This document shows positions 1 through 7,510 of a DNA stretch of 64,000 nt, one piece after another. This stretch comes from Paractinoplanes atraurantiacus (GTDB taxonomy: Bacteria > Actinomycetota > Actinomycetes > Mycobacteriales > Micromonosporaceae): positions 327,942 to 391,941 of the forward strand of contig NZ_OBDY01000006.1 of assembly GCF_900215205.1 (NCBI RefSeq). The letters run 5' to 3'. The number at the start of each line of letters is the position of its first letter. The stretch's first letter is position 1. The notes beneath the pieces are model-generated. The model was given only the letters and a program-made list of their open reading frames with translations, did not search any database and was not told the origin of the DNA. The translations under genes and the position numbers were made by a program.

Positions 1-1
1 G

Positions 2-781
2 GGGCTCTCGTGGACGTTCGCCAGCGGCGCCGACGTGGCGTGGATCAGCGACGAGCTGGGCGATCCGGCCGAGGTGCCGCTCGTGCTCATCCGGGCCGAG
101 CGCGCGCAGCTCACCGGCACGGTGGCCGGGCTGATGGGGGTCGGCGGTCTGGCCTGGCTGATCGGGCGAAGCCCGGCGATGGTCACGGCGGGTGCGTCGA
201 TGACGCTTCTTGGGTTGTACGTCGGGGTGCGCTTCCAGGAGCATCGTTTCGTTCCCGCGGCGGCGCGCCGGTGGCGGGCGGCGTGGGCGATTCTGCGACA
301 GGGGGTCCGGGGGAGTCGCGTACTCCTGGTCGTCTTCGTGTCTTCGATGCTGGTGAACGGGGTGGCCGACGCTTTCGGGCGCCTGTATCCGCTGCGGCTG
401 CTGGGGCTGGCGCCGGCGGCCGATCCGGTGGTGTGGTTCACCGGCCTGAGTGTGGTGATGTGCCTCGTCGGGGCGGCGGCCCTGCGTCTCGTTCAGCCCT
501 GGGTAGGCGGCGCGCGCACGGTGCGGCGAGGGTACGCGGCGGCGTGCGCGGTCGCGGCGGCCGGCGTCGCCGGTCTGGCGCTCGCACCCGGGGCGGTGAG
601 CGGCAGCGTGGCGGTGGTGCTGGCGGCGGGGGCGTTCCCGTTGACGCGAAGCTTCGCGACGCTGTGGGTCAACGCGGAGACCGCGGGGGCGGTCCGGGCC
701 ACTGTGCATTCACTGCTCGCCCAGGCCGGCTACGTCGGGACCATCATCTGCGGACTCACGATTGCCGTCAGCGGCCGGTAG
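2..781 (+). CDS. MFS transporter, 5' end outside window
   Basis: C-terminal 259 residues of a major facilitator superfamily carrier, an inner-membrane secondary transporter of unknown substrate. The open frame continues to base 2, and the first visible residues read LSWTFASGADVAWISDELG, the loop typical of MFS drug-efflux carriers (G-x-TF-x-SG-x-x-x-AW-x-x-DE). About eight hydrophobic segments follow. A GTG at 35 is in frame but lies inside this conserved motif, so it is not the true start. Stop is TAG at 779-781. The missing N-terminus should carry the first two or three membrane helices. Confidence 0.8.
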   Translation, partial: GLSWTFASGADVAWISDELGDPAEVPLVLIRAERAQLTGTVAGLMGVGGLAWLIGRSPAMVTAGASMTLLGLYVGVRFQEHRFVPAAARRWRAAWAILRQGVRGSRVLLVVFVSSMLVNGVADAFGRLYPLRLLGLAPAADPVVWFTGLSVVMCLVGAAALRLVQPWVGGARTVRRGYAAACAVAAAGVAGLALAPGAVSGSVAVVLAAGAFPLTRSFATLWVNAETAGAVRATVHSLLAQAGYVGTIICGLTIAVSGR

Positions 782-823
782 TTGGAGATCGGGCACCGTG
801 ACATCCTGCCCTAGGCTGGCCGC

Positions 824-1081
824 GTGCGGACGGTGGGTGCGGGGCTCGGGCAGACGGCGGCGATCTGGGCTGCGGTCGTGATCGTTGCTCTGTCCGTACC
901 CGATGGCGCAGTGGCTTTGACCGGCGTGCTCGTCGGGCTGTTGGCTTGTGTGGTGCTCGGCGTCTGGCATCGGCGGCGGGCCCGGGCCGACAGCGCGGTC
1001 GGGGCGTTCGCCGGGGTCGTGCTGTGGCCGGTGCTGATCGGGGCCACGCTGATCGCGATCAACATCGCGGTGTACGAGTGA
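824..1081 (+). CDS. small integral membrane protein (85 aa)
   Basis: Hypothetical protein with three hydrophobic stretches (about residues 10-25, 29-48 and 60-82) separated by a short basic loop (HRRRARAD), so probably a three-helix membrane protein. The start is a GTG at 824 with only a weak ribosome site. It follows the MFS gene by 42 bases in the same direction and could be cotranscribed. No family recognised. The alternative is that only the later in-frame codons are used; codon bias supports this frame over its antisense shadows. Confidence 0.55.
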   Translation: MRTVGAGLGQTAAIWAAVVIVALSVPDGAVALTGVLVGLLACVVLGVWHRRRARADSAVGAFAGVVLWPVLIGATLIAINIAVYE

Positions 1082-1121
1082 GGGCGTCACTCCATCGAGG
1101 ATGATCGTTGGAGTTTGAAGG

Positions 1122-1859
1122 GTGGCCGGCACGGTAATCGGCGGCATGCTTTCCGAAACTCTGCGCCAGGCGACGCATCCCCTCGCCCAGTTCGACGGCC
1201 TGGTGCTCGACACGGCCGACCCGGAGCGGGCGGCCGCCTTCTGGCGGGGCGCGCTCGGCGGGCGGGCCGACGGTCTGACGGTACGGCCCGGCCCGGGGCG
1301 GCCGGCCCGCGAGATCCTGCGGCTACGGGAGACGGCCACGCCGCCGCCCGACGACGCTCGTGTGCACGTCGACCTGCGGCTGGCCGGGGCGGCGCCGGAT
1401 CACCTGACGGCGGCCGGCGCGCGGATGATCCGGCCGCCGGGCGAGGACCCCTGGTATGTGCTGGAGGACCCCGACGGCACCCAGTTCTGCGCGTTCCCGG
1501 CGGTGGACGACCGGCCGGCCGGCATGTTCGAGCTCGTCGTCAAATGCTCGGAGCCGCACCGGCTGGCCCGATGGTGGGCCGGCGTGCTGGGTGGGCGTGC
1601 GGTCGACGAAGTGGAGGCGGCGGCGGTGGTCGGCGCGCCCGAGTTCCCGTGGGACTTCATGGTGTTCGACCCGGTGCCGGGGATCGAGCGCTACCGCAGC
1701 CGTACCCGATGGCACCTCGAAGCCCGCGACCGCGACATGACCACACTGCTCGCCGCGGGGGCTGTCATGCGGGCCGAGCCCAGCCGGTCCGAGCCGTGGT
1801 GGACCCTCGCCGACCCGGGAGGCAACGAGTTCTGCGTGGTGGTGCCGGGCACCGCCTAA
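1122..1859 (+). CDS. VOC/glyoxalase-like protein with two tandem domains
   Basis: Vicinal oxygen chelate superfamily protein of up to 245 residues built from two glyoxalase-like halves. Each half opens with the beta-strand pattern FDGLVLDTADPERAAAFW or FELVVKCSEPHRLARWW and closes with a DPDG or DPGGNEFC motif. These occur about residues 25-130 and 135-245. Such actinobacterial two-domain proteins are mostly of unknown substrate; metal-dependent chemistry or metabolite binding is usual for the fold. Start may be GTG 1122 or the ATG at 1146 (MLSETLRQ); the latter gives a cleaner N-terminus. It ends 9 bases before the next gene. Confidence 0.7.
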   Translation: MAGTVIGGMLSETLRQATHPLAQFDGLVLDTADPERAAAFWRGALGGRADGLTVRPGPGRPAREILRLRETATPPPDDARVHVDLRLAGAAPDHLTAAGARMIRPPGEDPWYVLEDPDGTQFCAFPAVDDRPAGMFELVVKCSEPHRLARWWAGVLGGRAVDEVEAAAVVGAPEFPWDFMVFDPVPGIERYRSRTRWHLEARDRDMTTLLAAGAVMRAEPSRSEPWWTLADPGGNEFCVVVPGTA

Positions 1860-1868
1860 GGTAGGTCG

Positions 1869-2840
1869 GTGATCAAGATCAGGCGCGCGGTCGCGGTGGC
1901 CGTGCTGCTGGCGGCCGTGGTGGCGGTGATGCCCGCGCAGCCGTACGAGACGAATGAGGCTTCGCCGGACTTCGCGTGCCCGGAGTCCGAGGGCGGTGTG
2001 ATCATCACCTGCTCGATCGCCTACGAGACGGATGAAGTCGAGTTCCACCCGGCGCCGGCTCTGCCGTCGTTGCGTGTGCCGCGGGCCACCCGGCTGGCCA
2101 CCAACGGCGTGCCGGGGTGTGTGCGCGGCGAAGGGCGGCCGATCGTCGGCACGACCACGCCCACGCTGTCGGCGGTCTTCGCGGTCGAAGGAAAGGAGCC
2201 GACCGAGGTCATCTTCGAGCAGCAACGGTTCGGCGACACCGAATCCACCATCAGCACCACGAGCGGGATGCCGGGCCAGCCGGTCGTCCTGGAGGCGGGT
2301 GACTGGGGTCTCGGGCCGGGGGAGTCCTATCGCTGGCGGGTCCGCGGCACACCGTGGGACGCGGCGGTGCCGGGCTGGTCGCAGTGGTGCGAGTTCACGG
2401 TCGAGGCGGGCCTCGTCGACCTGCGCGACGCGACGGACGTCGACGCCGTCCGCGAGTTACGGGTGGCGCCGAAGCGCCGCTACACGGTCAAGCTGACCGA
2501 ACGGCAATGGCGGCTGGTCCTCGACGCGCTGGCCCCGATGGACGAAGGGGTCGCCGTCGTCGGCGGGCCCGGCGAGATGGAGACCGAGGAGGACGACCGG
2601 CTCCGAACCATCTCCGGCACCATTCGGCGGGGCCTTCCGAGCCGGACCGTCACGCTGACCGGCGACCAGTGGGCCACAGCCGCCGCTCAGACGGCCGGCA
2701 TGGCGCAGATCTACGACCAACTGCGCGAGGAGGAGCCGGACGTCTACGAGAGCGACGGCTCCGCGTACTGGAAGGCCGTCGATCGCATCTCGGCCCAACT
2801 GGGCGGCCCGGCCCACCCGGGTCTGGGCGCCGACCGCTAG
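1869..2840 (+). CDS. secreted protein with fibronectin-like domain
   Basis: 323-residue exported protein of unknown function. The N-terminus MIKIRRAVAVAVLLAAVVAVMP is a Sec-type signal peptide. Residues about 90-180 resemble the fibronectin-III-like module of actinobacterial secreted proteins: TTTPTLSAVFAVEG, then SYRWRVRGTPW, then GWSQWCEFTV. The C-terminal 140 residues are charged, with two similar segments (YTVKLTERQWRLVLDAL and RTVTLTGDQWATAAAQ), suggesting a short internal duplication. GTG start at 1869. The TAG stop lies in the CTAG that is the target of the adjacent IS630 insertion; coding length is unaffected. Confidence 0.65.
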   Translation: MIKIRRAVAVAVLLAAVVAVMPAQPYETNEASPDFACPESEGGVIITCSIAYETDEVEFHPAPALPSLRVPRATRLATNGVPGCVRGEGRPIVGTTTPTLSAVFAVEGKEPTEVIFEQQRFGDTESTISTTSGMPGQPVVLEAGDWGLGPGESYRWRVRGTPWDAAVPGWSQWCEFTVEAGLVDLRDATDVDAVRELRVAPKRRYTVKLTERQWRLVLDALAPMDEGVAVVGGPGEMETEEDDRLRTISGTIRRGLPSRTVTLTGDQWATAAAQTAGMAQIYDQLREEEPDVYESDGSAYWKAVDRISAQLGGPAHPGLGADR

Positions 2841-2865
2841 AGCCCTTCTGGGGTGGGGGTCAGGG
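2837..2865 (+). repeat. IS630 left terminal inverted repeat
   Basis: Begins CTAGAGCCCTTCTGGGG and pairs with the reverse complement of 3996-4024, matching at CTAGA, C-TT, TGGG, TGGGGGTC and G-G positions. It lies just inside the target CTAG. Confidence 0.75.
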
Positions 2866-4023
2866 TGGTGTTGGTGGAGGTAGACCTGTTCCGGTGAAGT
2901 AGCCGTCGATCAGCCCCGCGCGGTATTGCATGCGGTTGAGGCGGTTCTTCACCGCGGCGGTGAGTTCGGTGGCGGTGCGAACGGCGAGGTTGGCGAGGCT
3001 GCCTTTCATCGTCGACCAGACGTTCTCCACCGGGTTGAGTTCCGGCGCGTAGGCCGGTAACTCGTGGACGCGCAGCCAGGACCGGGCGGCGATCGCGGCC
3101 CGGATCGTAGGTGTCTTGTGCAGCGACAGCCGGTCCCAGATCAGCACGATCGGGGCTTGCAGCTGTTGGTGAGCGGCGTCGAGCAGCCGGATCAGGTCCG
3201 GTTCCCGGAACCCTTTCGGTTCGCCCTTGCGTCCGCGGGAGGTCAGGGTGCGGTAGATCAGCCGGGACCGGTGGCCGGGCCGATAGCAGCACAACCCGGC
3301 CACCGACACCCGCACGGTGCCCTTCGCGGTTACCTTCACGACCGGTGTCACGCCTTTCGGCGCCCAGGTGGTGGCCTTGTGGGCTTTCAGCGTCTGGCCC
3401 CACTCGTCGGCAAAGACGATCCAGGCGGATGTGCGGGCGGCGAGTCTTTTACCGCCGGCCACTGGTAGCGCCGCCAATGGGCGATCGCGGCCTCGTCCCG
3501 CTCGATCGCCCGGTGGATCGGCAACTGGGCGGTATAACCGAGTCGCCGCATCGCCTGCCACGCGGTCGTGACCGAGACCCGGATATGGAACATCGTCGCG
3601 ATCAACGCCACGATCCGGACGAGGGTCCACCGCTGGTCTTCGCCGTAACCGGCGGCGGCCGGACCTTGCTCAAGGCGGCCCTCGAGCCGGGCCACCTGCT
3701 CGTCGGACAGTTTCGGGTCCGGCCCGGCCGGGCCACGCGACGCCAACGCCTGCACGCCGCCGGCCTTCCAGGCCCGCCGCCACTGATACGCCGACTTCGT
3801 TGACACCTCGAGCATGCCGGCGACCTCAACCGCCGATCTACCCTCGACGAACAACGCCGCCGCTGGCTGCCGCACTCGTTCCCGCCGGATCCGTTCCGCC
3901 TGGTCAACGCCGACACCGTCGCCATATCGCATGTGATCAGCAGACCCGACCCCAGCTGGCCGTGACGATCACCGCAAGCGTCACAGTGGATCAGCCGCAG
4001 ACCCCCAACCCAAAAGATGTCTA
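2838..4023 (-). mobile_element. IS630-family insertion sequence, apparently complete
   Basis: About 1.19 kb element bounded by CTAG on both sides (2837-2840 and 4021-4024), with the TA dinucleotide duplicated as expected for the IS630/Tc1/mariner group. The ends form imperfect inverted repeats: CTAGA then CTT and GGGGGTC blocks appear at both ends in matching register (about 21 of 29 positions). One transposase gene in two overlapping frames fills it on the minus strand. The element sits exactly at the stop codons of two convergent genes, and the target duplication leaves both stops intact. Confidence 0.85.
2860..3932 (-). CDS. IS630 transposase made by -1 frameshift (orfA-orfB)
   Basis: DDE transposase encoded in two frames. 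orfA (start ATG 3932) carries the N-terminal helix-turn-helix region (VEVAGMLEVSTKSAYQWRRAW) and runs open to 3387. orfB carries the catalytic core: first Asp in WIVFADEWGQ, second in VLIWDRLSLHK, Glu in YAPELNPVENVW, and ends at 2860. The frames join in register by a -1 slip at an AAAA run at 3447-3450: the Lys codon AAA re-pairs one base back, giving PAVK-RLAARTSAW. This is the arrangement expected for programmed frameshifting, and no other lesion is seen, so the element may be active. Confidence 0.8.
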
Positions 4024-4024
4024 G
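3996..4024 (-). repeat. IS630 right terminal inverted repeat
   Basis: Read on the minus strand it begins CTAGACATCTTTTGGGTTG and matches the left end over about 21 of 29 positions, including the GGGGGTC block. Confidence 0.75.
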
Positions 4025-4947
4025 ACGGGCACCGCGGCGCGGTGCTGGGACTGCTTGCGCAGGGCCAGCAGGGACGACTTGACGGCGATCAGTCCGATCA
4101 GGACCGTCACGACGGTCAGGACCAGCCACGAGAGAGGACGCCAGGCCGTGGCGTGTTCGCCGGTCAGCCAGTGGATGGTGTAGGTGCCGCTGGCGGCGAT
4201 GGTGAAGGTCAGGGCCCAGAACCCGTGGGCGAACGGCTGGCGCAGATAGTTCGGGGTCAGGAAGAGCTGCACCAGCAGCAGCGGCACCATCGTGCCGAGC
4301 AGCAGCAGGTCGATGGTGTCGAGGGTGCCGCCGTTGATGGCGTACCAGGCGTTGCCGGCGACGGCCGGCGGGGCCGAGAAGATGGCCATCGTCGGCAGGA
4401 GCGGGCCGGGCAGCGCGGGGCGAAGGGCCAGCCGGCCCAGCAGCAGGGCGCCGATCAGGAACCAGAACAGGATGCCGACGCCGAACGCGCCGACCGCGAC
4501 CGCGTGCCATCCGGCCAGCGCGGCCGACTGGGCGCCGACGAGCGAGGCGGCCACGGTCGGCAGCAGATAGCCGGCGTGCAGCGTGTCGACGTCGAGGCCG
4601 CCGCTGAGCAGATGCGCCACGAACCAGCCGGCGAAAACCGTGGCCAGCACCAGCATCACCGCGATGACGACGCGGCCGCCGGTGAGCCACGTGCCGGCCA
4701 GACGGCCACCCATCAGCAGGCCGGTCGTCGGCACCAGCGCCGCGAACGGCCCCAGGACCGGATGACGGAGGTCGGCCGGCGAGGCCTTCACGAGGTAGCG
4801 GCCCAGCAGGGTGAGCCACACGACCAGCACCGCCCACCAGAGGGCATCGCCCACGAAACCGGGCACGAGTCCCGCCGCCGACGAGGCCGTCCAGGTCCCG
4901 GCCAGCCCGGCGAGCCCGAAGGCGATACCGAAGAGGTTGAGCGGCAT
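4021..4947 (-). CDS. TDT-family (TehA/SLAC1-like) membrane transporter
   Basis: Multi-spanning membrane protein of 308 residues with about ten hydrophobic helices, resembling the tellurite-resistance/dicarboxylate transporter family (TehA, Mae1, SLAC1). Typical features are the N-terminal LNLFGIAFGLAGLAGTW segment, the helix FFA-like HAGYLLPTVAASLVGAQ, and APPAVAGNAWYAINGG. Members move anions such as C4-dicarboxylates or chloride/nitrate; substrate here is unknown. The start at 4947 (MPLNLF) is chosen because GGAAGGA lies seven bases upstream; an ATG 33 bases earlier lacks a site. Its TAG stop overlaps the IS630 target CTAG. Confidence 0.8.
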   Translation of the reverse strand: MPLNLFGIAFGLAGLAGTWTASSAAGLVPGFVGDALWWAVLVVWLTLLGRYLVKASPADLRHPVLGPFAALVPTTGLLMGGRLAGTWLTGGRVVIAVMLVLATVFAGWFVAHLLSGGLDVDTLHAGYLLPTVAASLVGAQSAALAGWHAVAVGAFGVGILFWFLIGALLLGRLALRPALPGPLLPTMAIFSAPPAVAGNAWYAINGGTLDTIDLLLLGTMVPLLLVQLFLTPNYLRQPFAHGFWALTFTIAASGTYTIHWLTGEHATAWRPLSWLVLTVVTVLIGLIAVKSSLLALRKQSQHRAAVPV

Positions 4948-5099
4948 CGTGGTCCTTCCATCTGTGGTTTCTGCCGACATCAGCCTCGCTCGCCGGCCGG
5001 CCCGTCGGATCAGTCATTTGACTGGCGACGGCGCACGCGGATGGAAGGGTCACACATCCGCGCGATGTGGGCGGCCGCCGGAAGAGCCACCGTGGGGAC

Positions 5100-5747
5100 A
5101 TGGAGTGGCAATTGGAGGTCACCGCGACGACGGACCCACCGGGGGTGCGCCTGCGCGGCGAGGCCGACCTGAGCACCCGGCCCATGCTGGAGCTGATCGC
5201 CGACGTGATGCGGCACTGCCCGGGCGACGTGGTGGTGGACATGTCCGGGCTGACCTTCATCGACGTCGGCGGTCTGCGCGTGTTCGCCCTCACCTCATCG
5301 GCTCTGCGCGCCTACGGGCGGCGTCTGTGGCTCGCCGGATGCCCGCGGCCGATCCGCCGGCTCATCGGGTTGCTCGGCTGGGAGGACATCCTTCAGGAGG
5401 CTCCCGGTGGCAGCCATCAGCAGGGCGGCGGCGAGCAGGACGAAGGCGGTGGCGCGGCCGCCGAGCACCTCGTAGGCGAGGCCGGTGAACAGGGGGCCGC
5501 ACGGGGTGGCGAGCCGGGAGACGAACTGCCGCACGCCCTGGACGCGGCCGAAGAGGTGGTCGGGGGTCACCGCGACGGTCCGGGTCAGCACCGCGGCGTT
5601 CCAAGCCGGGAACGGCAGGGTCAGCAGGGCGCCGAGAGCACCGAGCAGGTACGGGTCGGTGGTGAAGGCCGTCGCCGGAAGCGCCGCCGTCCAGTACCAG
5701 CCGATGCCCACGAAGATGCGCCGCGCCGGGAGGCGGCGTATCAGTAG
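5100..5747 (+). CDS. STAS-domain anti-sigma antagonist with runaway C-terminus
   Basis: Residues 1-98 are a STAS domain like SpoIIAA/anti-anti-sigma factors: VRLRGEADLSTRPMLELIAD, then VVVDMSGLTFIDVGGLRVF with Asp-Val replacing the usual Asp-Ser phosphorylation pair, then the C-terminal helix RRLIGLLGWEDIL. Loss of the serine suggests it is not regulated by a switch kinase in the usual way. The domain should stop near 5395, but the frame stays open for another 117 Gly/Arg/Gln-rich codons that are antisense to the next gene. This tail has no protein-like character and probably marks loss of the native stop. Starts at ATG 5100; GTG 5067 is an alternative. Confidence 0.6.
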   Translation: MEWQLEVTATTDPPGVRLRGEADLSTRPMLELIADVMRHCPGDVVVDMSGLTFIDVGGLRVFALTSSALRAYGRRLWLAGCPRPIRRLIGLLGWEDILQEAPGGSHQQGGGEQDEGGGAAAEHLVGEAGEQGAARGGEPGDELPHALDAAEEVVGGHRDGPGQHRGVPSRERQGQQGAESTEQVRVGGEGRRRKRRRPVPADAHEDAPRREAAYQ

Positions 5748-6389
5748 TGGGGTGAGCGCGGCCCCGGCGAGCCCTCCGGCGCCGATCAGCGCCGACAGCA
5801 CGCCGATGCTCGCGGCTGAGGCGCCGCCCTGTCGTGTCAGAAGGATCAGGAGCAGGACGAGCGCGGCGATGGGAGCCGCGGCGGCCCGCTGTTGTGGACC
5901 GGGCCGGATGAGAATCGTGGCGATGAGACCGACCAGGTAGGAGAGGGCGTCCCCGAGGAAGGGAAGCGCCCGGTGCAGGCCGAAGAGCAGGCCGCCGATC
6001 GGGCCGCCGGCCAGCATCGCCGCGGCGTCCCGGGCCTGCATGACGGCGGCGGCGCGGCCGATGTCCGGCACCGGCACGACCGCGCGCAGCAGGCCGATGC
6101 TGGCCAGGTCGAAGAAGATCGCCAGTACGGCCTCGGCGAACACCACGGCGAGGATCAGCGCCAGCGGGGCCCAGCCGGCGAGGACCGCGACACCGAGCAG
6201 GCCCAGCAGCAGCGCCCGCCCGGCGTCGGCCGCGATCATCACCCGGCGGCGGTCCCAGCGGTCGACCAGCGCGCCCGCGGCCAGCGTGAACAGGGCGTAC
6301 GGCAGCGTCTGGGCGAAGCCGGCGAGACCGGCCTGGCTCGCCGAGCCGGTGACGGCCAAGACCAGAAGCGGGAAGGCGACGGCGTCCAT
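5295..6389 (-). CDS. MFS transporter with damaged ends
   Basis: MFS permease of the MFS_1/MFS_3 type: FPLLVLAVTGSASQAGL, then GALVDRWDRRRVMIAADAGRALLL (the loop 2-3 motif) about residues 35-60, then about ten more helices. It begins inside what is normally the end of helix 1 (usual context GDAVAFPLLVL), so roughly 15-25 residues including the native start are missing; ATG 6389 is simply the first Met left. The last 30 residues, after AATGSLLKDVL, are antisense to the STAS gene and look non-native. Probably a pseudogene, though nothing inside the 340-residue core is broken. Confidence 0.6.
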   Translation of the reverse strand: MDAVAFPLLVLAVTGSASQAGLAGFAQTLPYALFTLAAGALVDRWDRRRVMIAADAGRALLLGLLGVAVLAGWAPLALILAVVFAEAVLAIFFDLASIGLLRAVVPVPDIGRAAAVMQARDAAAMLAGGPIGGLLFGLHRALPFLGDALSYLVGLIATILIRPGPQQRAAAAPIAALVLLLILLTRQGGASAASIGVLSALIGAGGLAGAALTPLLIRRLPARRIFVGIGWYWTAALPATAFTTDPYLLGALGALLTLPFPAWNAAVLTRTVAVTPDHLFGRVQGVRQFVSRLATPCGPLFTGLAYEVLGGRATAFVLLAAALLMAATGSLLKDVLPAEQPDEPADRPRASGEPQTPPVGAQSR

Positions 6390-6391
6390 CT

Positions 6392-6770
6392 GGGAGCTTC
6401 GCGAGCAAGAACGACCTGGTCGGGGCCATCCTCGAGCGCAAGCTCGCCGGGGACGGCGACCCGGGGACGGCCTCCGGCTCGCTGACGGGCCGGCTGGAGG
6501 CGCTGCGCGCGCGTTAGGAGGCGAATGTCGACGAGCCCGAGAGCCGGCGGTTCATCCAGGTGTTCGCCGAGTTCTGGTTGCACGGAATCGCGACGAGTCG
6601 AGCCGCGCGGTCGTCAGTCGACGGCTGCGGACGATCCGCGATAATCATCCGGCCCGGGTGTCGATTTCGGGTGACCTTCCGTTGCCGGCCGAGCGGCTCG
6701 CCGGTTTGATATTGAGGTGCTCGCTCGGCTTTATGGAGAAGCGCTTCGGGAATTGCTATGAAGGGCCCTC
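6392..6770 (+). pseudogene. TetR regulator remnant
   Basis: Decayed TetR-family repressor. Frame beginning at 6392 reads SFASKNDLVGAILERKLAG, the end of the DNA-recognition helix-turn-helix (normally Y-x-HF-x-SK-x-x-L), with everything upstream missing. An in-frame TAG sits at 6515-6517; after it the frame continues ESRRFIQVFAEFWLHGIAT, the ligand-domain helix. Near 6600 the homology moves to another frame (VVSRRLRTIRDNHPARV, then LPAERLAGLILRCSLGFMEKR, ending near 6755). So three lesions: 5' deletion, stop codon, frameshift. It is divergent to, and directly abuts, the truncated MFS gene, its probable former target. Confidence 0.7.
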
Positions 6771-7400
6771 AAATTCGATCTGTTCTTTGTGGACCGGAGC
6801 GGTAACCGTCTCCTCGTCGGTTACGGTCTGTTTACGCAGGCGGACGCGCTCGACCGGCACCTTCTCGGTGGTGACGACGGGGCGCTCGGCGTAGAGGGTC
6901 GTGTCGGGGGCGGGGACGTCCGGGGCGTCGACCGGTACACGCTCGAGGTGGACCTCCTCGCGGGTGACCGGGACGGTGATCTGGCGCTCCTCGGTGACCA
7001 GGTGCTTGCGGAGGCGGACCTTGGTCACGGGTTCTTTCCGTACGCCGGTGACCAGGCGTTCCTCGGAGCGAGTCATGGCGTCGTCGCCGGCGGAGCCGTA
7101 ATGCGCCTCGAGACGGTCCGCGTCGCCGTACTCCAAAGGACCGTCCGTATCGATCATCGGTGCCGCCCGGACGAGGGTCCCGTCGACCGCGACGGTCAGC
7201 CGCCCGCCCTGCAGGCCGGCGCCGCGCAGGGGCACGAACGACTCCTGGAAGCTCATCGCGCCGGTGCGGACCGTCACCCACAGTGGTTCGCCGCTGTGCG
7301 GGTCGAGGTAGATCTGCCCAACCGTTCCGAGGGGACGGCCGGCTTTGTCGTAGACCTCGGCGCCGCTCAGGTTGTCAAGATCTTCCTGTGAGATCGCCAT
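6756..7400 (-). CDS. PRC-barrel plus DUF2382 (YsnF-like) stress protein
   Basis: 214-residue cytoplasmic protein. Residues 5-95 form a PRC-barrel (LSGAEVYDKAGRPLGTVGQIYLD ... SFVPL). Residues 110-210 form DUF2382/YsnF repeats: MTRSEERL, RLRKHLVTEERQITVPVTRE, VERVRLRKQTVTDEETVTAPV. YsnF-like proteins are general-stress proteins of unknown biochemistry. Start ATG 7400 (MAISQEDL) is chosen because upstream codons are not protein-like. There is no ribosome site; a GGGTAT box lies 9 bases before the ATG, so the mRNA may be leaderless. Divergent from a paralogue 110 bases away. Confidence 0.8.
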   Translation of the reverse strand: MAISQEDLDNLSGAEVYDKAGRPLGTVGQIYLDPHSGEPLWVTVRTGAMSFQESFVPLRGAGLQGGRLTVAVDGTLVRAAPMIDTDGPLEYGDADRLEAHYGSAGDDAMTRSEERLVTGVRKEPVTKVRLRKHLVTEERQITVPVTREEVHLERVPVDAPDVPAPDTTLYAERPVVTTEKVPVERVRLRKQTVTDEETVTAPVHKEQIEFEGPS

Positions 7401-7409
7401 TTTCGGGTG

Positions 7410-7432
7410 ATACCCACGAGGCGGCGGAAAAC
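7410..7432 (-). promoter_or_regulatory. SigB/SigF-type stress promoter candidate
   Basis: On the minus strand GTTT (7432-7429) and GGGTAT (7415-7410) are separated by 13 bases, close to the stress-sigma consensus GTTT-N14-16-GGGTA of actinobacteria. The -10 box lies 9 bases before the ATG at 7400. Confidence 0.5.
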
Positions 7433-7467
7433 ACTTTGGAAATCGCATGCATGGCGGCAAAGACCCC

Positions 7468-7489
7468 GGGTACGGATTGGGGCGTACCC
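7468..7489. promoter_or_regulatory. inverted repeat upstream of DUF2382 gene
   Basis: GGGTACG, 8-base spacer, CGTACCC: perfect 7-bp arms, 21 bases before the start at 7511. The left arm contains GGGTAC, a possible stress-sigma -10 box. Confidence 0.35.
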
Positions 7490-7510
7490 AGCTCCAAGGA
7501 GGACCCCCTG

